From positions 1-43,061 of the forward strand of contig NZ_CABVHQ010000052.1 in the NCBI RefSeq assembly GCF_902497895.1: DNA of 43,061 nt, in the 5' to 3' direction. Numbering within the stretch: position 1 is the first letter of the stretch; each line of letters starts with the position of its first letter. A program made the position numbers and the translations under genes. This document shows, piece by piece, positions 8,997 through 16,536 of this stretch. Origin of the DNA: Pseudomonas fluorescens. GTDB lineage: Bacteria; Pseudomonadota; Gammaproteobacteria; Pseudomonadales; Pseudomonadaceae. The notes under the pieces were generated by a model. That model made no database searches and had not been told where the DNA came from. It saw only the letters and a list, made by a program, of their open reading frames with translations.

Positions 8997-9626
8997 TTAG
9001 AAGAATGAAAATATGCCTTTCTCTTCTTCAGGTTTATCCGACAAAGGGCATTCCGGACGCTGGCCATAGTCGACAAGGCTGCAAGGTTTGACTTGGCGCT
9101 TCTGCGCCAGGGACATGCGCAGCATATGGAACGGCTGATTGGCGGTTCGCTCGACGATATGCCCTTGCTCATCGAGAATTTCCACCGCCAGATGGTGGCT
9201 GCCGCGGTCGATATTGCTCAAGGCGAATACCGGACTGGGGCCTGGAGCAGCGGTCGGCTGGCCGTCCAGCAGCAAGCGATAGCGGTGACCGCGTTGCAGA
9301 CCGGGTTCATTGGTAACGCTGACAATCAACTCGCCCTCAGTGCTACGAACCGTGGCGTCCGGATCCGGCACCAGAACACGCAGCATCTGATAGTGGAGAA
9401 GGGGTTTGTCCCGGGTCTTCCTGGCGGCTGGCTCTGGAGTGGTTCTGCTCGGATTTGCTGACATGCGATTGCCCGGTGCCAATTGCACTCGTTTGGCATT
9501 ACCCGGTTGCGGTTGGTCGGTGAAGACCCGATTCCTCTGGGCATCGATATAGGTGTAGACCTCGGCCACCACCGGAAGGGCGATCAGCAGCAGGCAGAGC
9601 GCGAGGGTAGCGGTGGAAGGCCTCAA
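8997..9626 (-). CDS. DUF4124 domain-containing periplasmic protein (second of pair)
   Basis: 209 residues. A signal peptide (about 1-21, ending PVVAEV) is followed by the DUF4124 motif VYTYIDAQRNRVFTDQP, a linker rich in Pro and Arg, and a beta-rich domain of about 100 residues with RYRLLLDGQP and NIDRGSHHLAVEILD. The C-terminus adds a charged tail ending KGIFSFF. The only possible start is TTG at 9626, which overlaps the TGA of the upstream gene (TTGA), so translation is coupled. It is paralogous to that gene. DUF4124 proteins are exported; their role is not known to me. Confidence 0.85.
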   Translation of the reverse strand: MRPSTATLALCLLLIALPVVAEVYTYIDAQRNRVFTDQPQPGNAKRVQLAPGNRMSANPSRTTPEPAARKTRDKPLLHYQMLRVLVPDPDATVRSTEGELIVSVTNEPGLQRGHRYRLLLDGQPTAAPGPSPVFALSNIDRGSHHLAVEILDEQGHIVERTANQPFHMLRMSLAQKRQVKPCSLVDYGQRPECPLSDKPEEEKGIFSFF

Positions 9627-10141
9627 GGCTTATGCACCCGTTGCACGGTGAAGCTAGCAGTCGGACTTTGTTGCACAACGGTCTCTCCATCGAGCACTTG
9701 CACCGCGAGACTGTGCTCTCCTCGATCGATATTGACCAGTTGCAGGCGCGGAACATTGCTCGGCTGGCCATAGGGCTGGCCGTCCAGCAAGAGACGCAGG
9801 CGATGCGCACCCTGCAGGCGCGGTTGCAGCGCAACGCCCACGGTGAAGGTGCCATTGTTGGCGCGCAGGGCTTCTTCGCTGGGTAAACCGGTCAACTCCA
9901 GTACTTCGTAGGCGGCACTACTGGCTTGCTCACTGGCGCTTTGTGCCGGGCTGACTTGTGGCAGGACAGGTTGCTGGCGCTCGACGCTATTGAGGGGCGG
10001 CAATTCGACAGGCTGGCTTCGGGTGCCGTCGGGCGGCTGATTGCTATAGGCGGTGTTGCCATTGGCGTCGGTGTACTTATAGATCTGCGCCGTCGCCGGA
10101 AGGGCGATCAGAAGCAGCATCAAGAGCAAACCACGACCCAT
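9623..10141 (-). CDS. DUF4124 domain-containing periplasmic protein (first of pair)
   Basis: 172 residues. Signal peptide MGRGLLLMLLLIALPATAQ, then the DUF4124 core IYKYTDANGNTAYSNQPPDG, a Gln/Ser/Pro-rich linker, and a C-terminal domain with HRLRLLLDGQPYG and NIDRGEHSLAVQVLDGE that closely matches the downstream paralog. The frame runs upstream to 10270, but only ATG 10141 places the signal peptide at the N-terminus. The pair probably arose by tandem duplication and is co-transcribed between glnA and ntrB, an arrangement I recall from other pseudomonads. Function unknown. Confidence 0.88.
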   Translation of the reverse strand: MGRGLLLMLLLIALPATAQIYKYTDANGNTAYSNQPPDGTRSQPVELPPLNSVERQQPVLPQVSPAQSASEQASSAAYEVLELTGLPSEEALRANNGTFTVGVALQPRLQGAHRLRLLLDGQPYGQPSNVPRLQLVNIDRGEHSLAVQVLDGETVVQQSPTASFTVQRVHKP

Positions 10142-10278
10142 AAGAGTTGACCGATAAACAAAGGCATTGGTGTGCAGCATAGGCCAAGGGGGTGGGTTGG
10201 CCCAAGGCGTTAAATATCCCGCCATAAAAACAACATGCTGAAATCCGCAAAACGCCACAGATCCAGACACAAGCGGCT

Positions 10279-10408
10279 GTGGCGAGCGGGCTTGCCCGCG
10301 CTGGGTCGCGAAGCGGCCCCAGAACCAGCCATCGCGTTATATCAGGTACACCGCGCGGAATGGTTTTACGACTGCTTCGCAGCCGAACGGGGCAAGCCCC
10401 CTCGCCAC
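10279..10408. repeat. REPIN (GTGGCGAG type inverted REP pair)
   Basis: The left arm begins GTGGCGAGCGGGCTTGCCCG and is followed by the small palindrome GGTCGCGAAGCGGCCCC. The right arm is the inverse, GGGGCAAGCCCCCTCGCCAC, preceded by GACTGCTTCGCAGCC. The arrangement matches those at 39443 and 42906. Confidence 0.85.
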
Positions 10409-10461
10409 AACAAGTCCGTTCCCGCAAGGAGATTTGCACCAGCTCTCGAATCCCCGCCCAC

Positions 10462-10487
10462 AAAAAAGGCCTCCCGAAGGAGGCCTC
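10462..10487 (-). terminator. Rho-independent terminator of glnA
   Basis: Read on the minus strand: a GAGGCCTCC stem, TTCG loop, GGAGGCC stem and a run of six T, about 30 bases after the glnA stop. Confidence 0.9.
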
Positions 10488-10517
10488 TGTTACGCCGCTT
10501 GCGCAGGCGCTACTGGA

Positions 10518-11924
10518 TCAGCAGCTGTAGTACAGCTCGTATTCCAGTGGGTGTACGAAGGTGCGAACCTTGATTTCTTCTTCGCTTTTCAGAGCGATGT
10601 AAGCGTCGATGAAATCGTCGCTGAAAACGCCGCCTTTGGTCAGGAATGCACGACCTTTGTCCAGCTCTTCCAGGGCTTCTTTCAGGCTGCCGCAAACTTG
10701 TGGGATCTCTTTCGCCTCTTCAGGCGGCAGGTCATACAGGTTTTTGTCAGCTGCGTCGCCTGGGTGGATTTTGTTCTGGATGCCGTCCAGGCCAGCCATC
10801 AACAGTGCAGCGAAGCCCAGGTACGGGTTAGCTGCCGGATCCGGGAAGCGAGCTTCGATACGGCGAGCTTTAGGGCTGGACACGTAAGGAATACGGATCG
10901 AAGCGGAACGGTTGCGAGCCGAGTAGGCCAGCATCACTGGAGCTTCGAAGCCCGGAACCAGACGCTTGTAGGAGTTGGTCGACGGGTTGGTGAAGCCGTT
11001 CAGTGCCTTACCGTGCTTGATGATGCCGCCGATGAAGAACAGGGCGGTGTCGGACAGGCCGGCATAGCCTTCGCCAGCGAAGGTGTTCTTGCCATCTTTG
11101 GAGATGGACAGGTGAACGTGCATACCCGAACCGTTATCGCCGTACAGCGGCTTAGGCATGAAGGTCGCGGTGCGGCCGTAGGCGTCAGCAACGTTGTGTA
11201 CGCAGTATTTCAGGGTTTGAACTTCGTCAGCCTTGGCTACCAGGGTGTTGAACTTGACGCCGATTTCGTTCTGGCCGGCAGTCGCCACTTCATGGTGGTG
11301 AACTTCGATGACCAGGCCCATTTCTTCCATGGCGTTGCACATGGAGGTACGGATTTCGTGGTCATGGTCGAACGGAGGAACCGGGAAGTAGCCGCCTTTG
11401 ACGCCTGGACGGTGGCCGCGGTTGCCGCCTTCCACGTCCTGGTCGGACATCCACGAACCTTGTTCGGAGTAGATCTTGAACATGGAACCGGAGATGTCGG
11501 ATTTGAACTTCACTTCGTCGAAGATGAAGAATTCTGGCTCCGGGCCTACGAATACGGTGTCGCCGATACCGGTGGACTTCAGGTATTCCTCGGCGCGCTT
11601 GGCGATGGCCCGTGGGTCACGGTCATAGCCTTGCATGGTCGAAGGTTCGATCACGTCGCAGACCAGGATCAGGGTCGGCTCTTCGGTGAACGGGTCGAGA
11701 ACGGCAGTTGAGTCGTCCGGCATCAGGATCATGTCGGAGGCTTCGATGCCTTTCCAGCCAGCGATGGAGGAGCCGTCGAACATTTTGCCTTCTTCGAAGA
11801 AAGCTTCATCCAGCGCATCGCGAGCTGGCATGGTCACGTGGTGCTGAGTGCCTTTGGTGTCAGTGAAGCGCAGATCAATCCATTTGACGTCATGATCTTT
11901 GATGAGTTGAACCGACTTCGACAT
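10518..11924 (-). CDS. glnA: Glutamine synthetase type I
   Basis: 468 residues, the standard length of the dodecameric GSI-beta enzyme that makes glutamine from glutamate, ammonia and ATP. Visible signatures: N-terminal beta-grasp DLRFTDTKGTQHHVTMP, Mg-binding FVGPEPEFFIFD, the loop GSGMHVHLS, the ATP/glutamate region KRLVPGFEAPVMLAYSARNRS, and the adenylylation site Tyr in DKNLYDLPPEE near residue 398, so activity is likely controlled by GlnE. GGAGG sits 5 bases before the ATG. Transcription is predicted from a sigma54 promoter with two NtrC sites upstream; a strong terminator follows. Confidence 0.98.
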   Translation of the reverse strand: MSKSVQLIKDHDVKWIDLRFTDTKGTQHHVTMPARDALDEAFFEEGKMFDGSSIAGWKGIEASDMILMPDDSTAVLDPFTEEPTLILVCDVIEPSTMQGYDRDPRAIAKRAEEYLKSTGIGDTVFVGPEPEFFIFDEVKFKSDISGSMFKIYSEQGSWMSDQDVEGGNRGHRPGVKGGYFPVPPFDHDHEIRTSMCNAMEEMGLVIEVHHHEVATAGQNEIGVKFNTLVAKADEVQTLKYCVHNVADAYGRTATFMPKPLYGDNGSGMHVHLSISKDGKNTFAGEGYAGLSDTALFFIGGIIKHGKALNGFTNPSTNSYKRLVPGFEAPVMLAYSARNRSASIRIPYVSSPKARRIEARFPDPAANPYLGFAALLMAGLDGIQNKIHPGDAADKNLYDLPPEEAKEIPQVCGSLKEALEELDKGRAFLTKGGVFSDDFIDAYIALKSEEEIKVRTFVHPLEYELYYSC

Positions 11925-12023
11925 AGTGTCCTCCGGGGTGGCTTCGGGCTAGTAGTGGAGTGCCCTTAGAATGTGGGTGATGCCGGCGCGAATACTCTGC
12001 CAAGGCAACCTGCCTCACAAGGG

Positions 12024-12039
12024 AGCAAATTGCATGCCA
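12024..12039 (-). promoter_or_regulatory. Sigma54 promoter of glnA
   Basis: The minus strand reads TGGCATGCAATTTGCT. It has GG-N10-GC spacing, a -24 box TGGCA and a -12 box TTGCT, so transcription would start near 12013, giving a leader of about 90 bases. Confidence 0.85.
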
Positions 12040-12112
12040 GTGCCCCGACTTGGGTTTTTTGCCCCAAACTCACGCATATAAAGGTACAAGCGGGAAAAAC
12101 CGGAAACTTTAC

Positions 12113-12127
12113 GCACTGAAATGTTGC
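12113..12127 (-). promoter_or_regulatory. NtrC-binding site 1 of glnA
   Basis: GCACTGAAATGTTGC fits GCAC-N7-GTGC in 7 of 8 half-site bases. Its centre is about 107 bp upstream of the predicted glnA start. It forms an inverted pair with site 2. Confidence 0.65.
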
Positions 12128-12143
12128 GCGCAAAAGCATAATC

Positions 12144-12158
12144 GCCCTATTTCAGTGC
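12144..12158 (-). promoter_or_regulatory. NtrC-binding site 2 of glnA
   Basis: The plus strand reads GCCCTATTTCAGTGC, 7 of 8 half-site bases of GCAC-N7-GTGC. Its centre is 31 bp (three helix turns) from site 1, near -138. This closely matches the spacing I remember for the enteric glnA enhancer. Confidence 0.65.
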
Positions 12159-12207
12159 GCACAAAACCATCTGCACATTAACTGGTTAAACCTTGAGCAA
12201 TTTCCGC

Positions 12208-12213
12208 TATAAT
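12208..12213 (+). promoter_or_regulatory. Sigma70 -10 box of thiI
   Basis: A perfect TATAAT, 43 bases before the thiI ATG. The -35 is weak (GTTAAA at 12185-12190, 17-base spacing). A start near 12220 rules out the longer frame beginning at 12193. Confidence 0.55.
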
Positions 12214-12255
12214 CCGCGCCCCCCTTTTTCGGCTGGCCCTTCGCGCGCTGTTTCC

Positions 12256-13710
12256 ATGAAACTAATCGTAAAAGTTTTCCCAGAGATCATCATCAAGAGC
12301 CGCCCGGTACGGATGCGTTTCATCCGCCAGTTGGCCAAGAACATCCGTGCCGTGCTCCGCGATCTGGACCCGGCTGTGGTGGTGAACGGTGTGTGGGATA
12401 ATCTCGTGATGGAAACCCGTGTCAGCGAGCCGAAAGCCTTGAAGGACATGATGGATCGCCTGAGCTGCATGCCGGGCATCGCGCATTTCCTGCAGGTCGA
12501 TGAGTACCCGTTGGGCGACTTCGACGACATCGTTGCCAAGTGCAAGCAGCACTTCGGCGATGCCTTGTCGGGCAAGATCTTTTCCGTGCGCTGCAAGCGC
12601 GCCGGCAAGCACACATTTACCTCGATGGAAGTCGAGAAATACGTCGGCAGCCAGCTGCGTCGTCAGTGCGGTGCCGCCGGAATCTCTTTAAAAACGCCTG
12701 CAATCGAAGTGCGGATGGAAATTCGCGACCAACGGTTGTTTGTGATCCATAGCCAGCACAACAGCATCGGCGGTTATCCGCTGGGTGCCTTGGAACAGAC
12801 GCTTGTGCTGATGTCCGGCGGTTTCGATTCGACGGTGGCGGCCTACCAGATCATGCGTCGCGGGTTGATGAGCCACTTCTGCTTCTTCAATCTTGGCGGG
12901 CGTGCCCACGAGCTGGGCGTGATGGAGGTCGCGCACTATATCTGGAAGAAGTACGGCAGCTCCCAACGCGTGCTGTTCGTCAGCGTGCCGTTCGAAGAAG
13001 TGCTCGGAGAAATTCTCGGTAAAGTCGATAACAGTCATATGGGCGTAGTATTGAAGCGTATGATGTTGCGCGCGGCTTCAAGAATTGCCGACCGACTGGA
13101 AATCGATGCGCTGGTTACCGGTGAAGCGATTTCCCAGGTGTCCAGCCAGACGCTGCCGAATCTCTCGGTAATCGACTGCGTAACCGAGAAGCTGGTGCTG
13201 CGCCCGCTGATCGCCAGTCACAAGCAGGACATCATTGATCTGGCCAACGAGATCGGCACTGCCGATTTCGCCAAGCACATGCCGGAATATTGCGGGGTGA
13301 TTTCGGTCAACCCCAAGACCCACGCCAAGCGCAACCGCGTGGAGTATGAAGAACAACAGTTCGATATGGCGGTGCTCGAGCGTGCGCTCGAGAACGCCAA
13401 ACTGGTGCCGATCGATCGGGTTATCGATGAATTGGGCCAGGATTTGCAGGTCGAAGAAGTCAGTGAAGCACTGGCCGGTCAGATCGTGATCGACATCCGT
13501 CACCCGGATGCTCAGGAAGACGAGCCGCTGGCGCTGCCTGGCATCGAGGTACAAGCGATGCCGTTTTATGCATTGAACGCTCGTTTCAAGGAACTGGACC
13601 CTACTCGCCAGTACCTGCTGTATTGCGACAAAGGCGTGATGAGTCGCCTGCATGCCCACCATTTGCTCAGTGAGGGGCATGCCAATGTGCGCGTTTATCG
13701 ACCGAGCTAA
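12256..13710 (+). CDS. thiI: tRNA 4-thiouridine synthase / thiamine thiazole sulfur carrier ThiI
   Basis: 484 residues, full length. An N-terminal ferredoxin-like plus THUMP region (about 1-165) binds tRNA. The PP-loop ATPase motif is LMSGGFDSTVAAYQ near residue 187, and a conserved Cys is in PEYCGVIS (C346). The C-terminal rhodanese domain has the persulfide Cys in YLLYCDKGVMSR (C457). The enzyme takes sulfur from IscS to thiolate U8 of tRNA; in enterobacteria it also feeds thiazole synthesis, and the rhodanese domain makes that possible here. ATG 12256 matches the family N-terminus MKLIVKVFPEI. Divergent from glnA. Confidence 0.97.
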   Translation: MKLIVKVFPEIIIKSRPVRMRFIRQLAKNIRAVLRDLDPAVVVNGVWDNLVMETRVSEPKALKDMMDRLSCMPGIAHFLQVDEYPLGDFDDIVAKCKQHFGDALSGKIFSVRCKRAGKHTFTSMEVEKYVGSQLRRQCGAAGISLKTPAIEVRMEIRDQRLFVIHSQHNSIGGYPLGALEQTLVLMSGGFDSTVAAYQIMRRGLMSHFCFFNLGGRAHELGVMEVAHYIWKKYGSSQRVLFVSVPFEEVLGEILGKVDNSHMGVVLKRMMLRAASRIADRLEIDALVTGEAISQVSSQTLPNLSVIDCVTEKLVLRPLIASHKQDIIDLANEIGTADFAKHMPEYCGVISVNPKTHAKRNRVEYEEQQFDMAVLERALENAKLVPIDRVIDELGQDLQVEEVSEALAGQIVIDIRHPDAQEDEPLALPGIEVQAMPFYALNARFKELDPTRQYLLYCDKGVMSRLHAHHLLSEGHANVRVYRPS

Positions 13711-13849
13711 GAGCCCGGGGCTGTATGCCTGTGGCCTGCGTCACCGGCCCCCCGACGCCGCCGTCAAGCTTTAACGGCAAGGCCTGACTCTACTGAAAAT
13801 CGCTGCCACGACCTGTCAGCACACCGAATCCTCTGATCGAGATACACAA

Positions 13850-15670
13850 GTGATCGAAAATCTACGCAACATCGCCATCATTGCTCACGTTGACCATGGT
13901 AAGACCACCCTGGTAGACAAACTCTTGCGTCAATCCGGCACCCTGGAGCGCAACGAGCTCAACGACGAGCGCGTGATGGACTCCAACGACCAGGAGAAAG
14001 AGCGCGGTATTACCATTCTGGCGAAAAACACCGCCATCAACTGGAACGGCTACCACATCAACATCGTGGATACCCCGGGCCACGCCGACTTCGGCGGCGA
14101 AGTAGAACGCGTAATGTCGATGGTTGACTCCGTTCTGCTGCTGGTTGACGCTCAAGACGGCCCTATGCCGCAAACCCGTTTCGTGACCCAGAAGGCCTTC
14201 CAGGCTGGCCTGCGTCCAATCGTGGTGATCAACAAGGTTGACCGTCCAGGTGCACGTCCGGACTGGGTTCTGGATCAGATCTTCGACCTGTTCGACAACC
14301 TGGGCGCTACTGAAGAGCAGCTGGACTTCCAAGTCGTTTACGCTTCCGCGCTGAACGGTATTGCCGGTCTTGAACACACCGCCATGGCGGAAGACATGAC
14401 GCCGCTGTACCAGGCGATCGTTGACCACGTTCCGGCTCCAAAAGTCGACCGTGAAGGCCCGTTCCAGATGCAAATCTCGGCACTGGACTACAACAGCTTC
14501 CTGGGTGTTATCGGCGTTGGTCGTATCGCTCGTGGTCGCGTCAAGCCGAACACTCAAGTTGTGGCCATCGACGTTGACGGCAAGCGCCGTAACGGTCGTA
14601 TCCTCAAGCTGATGGGTCACCACGGTCTGCACCGCATCGACGTTGATGAAGCAGCTGCCGGCGACATCGTCTGCATCAGCGGCTTCGACCAGCTGTTCAT
14701 CTCCGACACTCTGTGCGACCCACTGAACGTCGAAGCGATGAAGCCGCTGACCGTTGACGAACCTACCGTTTCCATGACCTTCCAGGTTAACGATTCGCCG
14801 TTCTGCGGTCGTGAAGGCAAGTTCGTCACCAGCCGTAACATCAAGGAACGTCTGGACAAGGAACTGCTGTTCAACGTCGCCCTGCGCGTTGAAGAAGGCG
14901 ACACCGCCGACAAGTTCAAAGTCTCTGGCCGTGGTGAGCTGCACCTCTCGGTACTGATCGAAACCATGCGTCGCGAAGGCTTCGAAATGGGCGTTGGTCG
15001 TCCGGAAGTGATCATCCGTCTGGTTGACGGCGTGAAACACGAACCGTACGAAAACGTCACCATCGATCTGCCGGAAGAATCCCAGGGCGCGATCATGGAA
15101 CAGATCGGTATCCGTAAGGGCGACCTGACCAACATGGTTCCGGATGGCAAAGGCCGCGTTCGCCTTGAGTACAACATCCCGGCTCGTGGCTTGATCGGTT
15201 TCCGTAACGAGTTCCTGACCCTGACCTCCGGTGCAGGCATCCTGACCTCGATCTTCGACCGTTACGACGTGATGAAGTCCGGCGATATGTCCGGCCGTCA
15301 GAACGGCGTGCTGGTTTCGGTTGCTACCGGTAAGGCTCTGACTTACTCGCTGGAAACCCTGCAGGCTCGTGGCAAGCTGTTCCTGGGCCACGGCGAAGAC
15401 GTGTATGAAGGTCAAATCGTCGGCATCAACAGCCGCGACAACGACCTGGGCGTCAACCCAACCAAAGGCAAGAAGCTCGACAACATGCGTGCTTCCGGTA
15501 AAGACGAAACCATCGCACTGGTTCCGCCTATCCGCTTCACTCTGGAGCAAGCTCTGGAATTCGTTCAAGAAGACGAATTGTGTGAAGTGACGCCTAAGTC
15601 CATCCGTCTTCGCAAGAAGATCCTGGGCGAAAGCGAGCGTACCCGCGCTGCCAAGAAAAGCGGCAACTGA
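13850..15670 (+). CDS. typA: Ribosome-associated GTPase TypA/BipA
   Basis: 606 residues, starting at GTG 13850 (MIENLRNIAIIAHVDHGKTT). All GTPase motifs are present: G1 AHVDHGKTTL, G2 RGITI, G3 DTPGHADF, G4 NKVD and a G5-like SAL. EF-G-like domains II, III and V follow, then the BipA-specific C-terminal domain (GRQNGVLVSVATGKALTYSLE, LFLGHGEDVYEGQIVG). TypA helps 50S subunit assembly and growth under cold or stress. Codon use is strongly biased, as in highly expressed genes. It stands alone, with a strong terminator after it; no clear promoter was seen in the 139-bp gap from thiI. Confidence 0.97.
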   Translation: MIENLRNIAIIAHVDHGKTTLVDKLLRQSGTLERNELNDERVMDSNDQEKERGITILAKNTAINWNGYHINIVDTPGHADFGGEVERVMSMVDSVLLLVDAQDGPMPQTRFVTQKAFQAGLRPIVVINKVDRPGARPDWVLDQIFDLFDNLGATEEQLDFQVVYASALNGIAGLEHTAMAEDMTPLYQAIVDHVPAPKVDREGPFQMQISALDYNSFLGVIGVGRIARGRVKPNTQVVAIDVDGKRRNGRILKLMGHHGLHRIDVDEAAAGDIVCISGFDQLFISDTLCDPLNVEAMKPLTVDEPTVSMTFQVNDSPFCGREGKFVTSRNIKERLDKELLFNVALRVEEGDTADKFKVSGRGELHLSVLIETMRREGFEMGVGRPEVIIRLVDGVKHEPYENVTIDLPEESQGAIMEQIGIRKGDLTNMVPDGKGRVRLEYNIPARGLIGFRNEFLTLTSGAGILTSIFDRYDVMKSGDMSGRQNGVLVSVATGKALTYSLETLQARGKLFLGHGEDVYEGQIVGINSRDNDLGVNPTKGKKLDNMRASGKDETIALVPPIRFTLEQALEFVQEDELCEVTPKSIRLRKKILGESERTRAAKKSGN

Positions 15671-15698
15671 GTTACGACTTAGTTAGCGCTTGAAAAAA

Positions 15699-15730
15699 AC
15701 GCCCCCGACCGCAAGGTCGGGGGCGTTTTT
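15699..15730 (+). terminator. Rho-independent terminator of typA
   Basis: Stem ACGCCCCCGACC / GGTCGGGGGCGT with a GCAA loop and a T-run; the A-run on the other side makes it potentially bidirectional, although the convergent ykgJ-like gene ends 100 bp away. Confidence 0.93.
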
Positions 15731-15753
15731 GTTGTCTGGAGCAAAAATCAAAA

Positions 15754-15822
15754 GATCGCAGCCTTCGGCAGCTCCTACGGGTGTACATCAATCCTATGTA
15801 GGAGCTGCCGAAGGCTGCGATC
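15754..15822. repeat. REPIN (GTAGGAGC type), 25-bp perfect arms
   Basis: Two 25-base arms (GATCGCAGCCTTCGG... and its exact complement) around a 19-base loop. It lies between the typA terminator and the 3' end of the YkgJ-family gene, 8 bases from its stop codon. Confidence 0.9.
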
Positions 15823-15830
15823 TTTTCAGG

Positions 15831-16274
15831 TTAAAACTTTTCCAGCGTCCGACGGCTACTGCTCGTCTCACGCGCCACTTCCTTCGGCTTATAGGCGCAA
15901 TACCCCGGCCGCGGCCCGATTTTCGGGTGGTTGCGGCAGGTATCCGGACGCTTTTCATAAATAGTGCACAGACGACTCTTACGATCCAGGTACAGGCAAT
16001 CGTTGTTGCTCATGCGCTGGAGGGTGAAGATCTCGGACTTCTGGTTGTAACGCTCGACGATCCCTTCCTTCTGCAGGCGCTTGGCGATGTTCTTCGCGGG
16101 CTCGCCGCGCTCGAATTCATCGACGATGCCAATACGGATCAGATCCTTGATCTTGACCTCGACCGGCAGCGTGCAGCAGCTGGACACGCAGGAACCGCAC
16201 ATCGGCGCAGAATACTTGGCCCAGGTATCGAGGCGATCGATCTCTGCGGCAGCGATCAGGTTGGACTTCATCAT
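15831..16274 (-). CDS. YkgJ-family cysteine cluster protein
   Basis: 147 residues (146 if the second Met is used). Eight Cys are grouped as MCGSCVSSCC near residues 26-34, DCLYLD and LCTIYEKRPDTCRNHP near 93-114, plus GYCAYKP. This is the pattern of the UPF0153/YkgJ family, thought to bind Zn or an Fe-S cluster. The biochemical role is not established. A single gene, divergent from glgP. Confidence 0.88.
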   Translation of the reverse strand: MMKSNLIAAAEIDRLDTWAKYSAPMCGSCVSSCCTLPVEVKIKDLIRIGIVDEFERGEPAKNIAKRLQKEGIVERYNQKSEIFTLQRMSNNDCLYLDRKSRLCTIYEKRPDTCRNHPKIGPRPGYCAYKPKEVARETSSSRRTLEKF

Positions 16275-16536
16275 CTGTTGTTACCAGGGGGTGTATCAGG
16301 GCGCGCGATGATACCGGGGTTGGTGAAGGTGTGAACAACCATTTGCCGGTTTTTTATCCAATCCAGGGGATTTTGACCTGAACGGCACGGCATCTGCATC
16401 TTTTCAGGGCGTATCGGCCGGAGGAAAATGTTTACCTGGGTAATTGCAGAAAATGCCGAACCGGAACCTCTGCCTCGTGTCAGACCGACTAGGCTCAGAC
16501 AATTCCATGCCGTCTATCTCGCTCGAGGTTGTATTG
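16275..16536. other. Divergent promoter gap between the YkgJ-family gene and glgP, with a possible leader ORF
   Basis: Promoters for both genes should lie here; I could not fix boxes. A 44-codon open frame (16428-16562, MFTWVIAENAEPEPLPRVRP...) has GGAGG 3 bases upstream of its ATG and overlaps the glgP start out of frame. It may be a leader ORF or chance. Confidence 0.35.

Larger units (their letters stand above)
10142..10517. other. Gap between the DUF4124 pair and glnA
   Basis: This 376-bp gap carries a REPIN (10279-10408) and the glnA terminator (10462-10487). The promoter of the DUF4124 pair must lie in about 10142-10275, but I found no convincing boxes. A short GGCCAA...TTGGCC inverted repeat is at 10183-10200. 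Confidence 0.6.

Noticed and set aside
12193..12255. N-terminal extension of thiI
   Set aside because: It overlaps the TATAAT box and lacks family similarity; ATG 12256 is the conserved start.
13862..15568. 568-codon open frame antisense to typA
   Set aside because: A mirror of the strongly biased typA codons; no recognisable protein.
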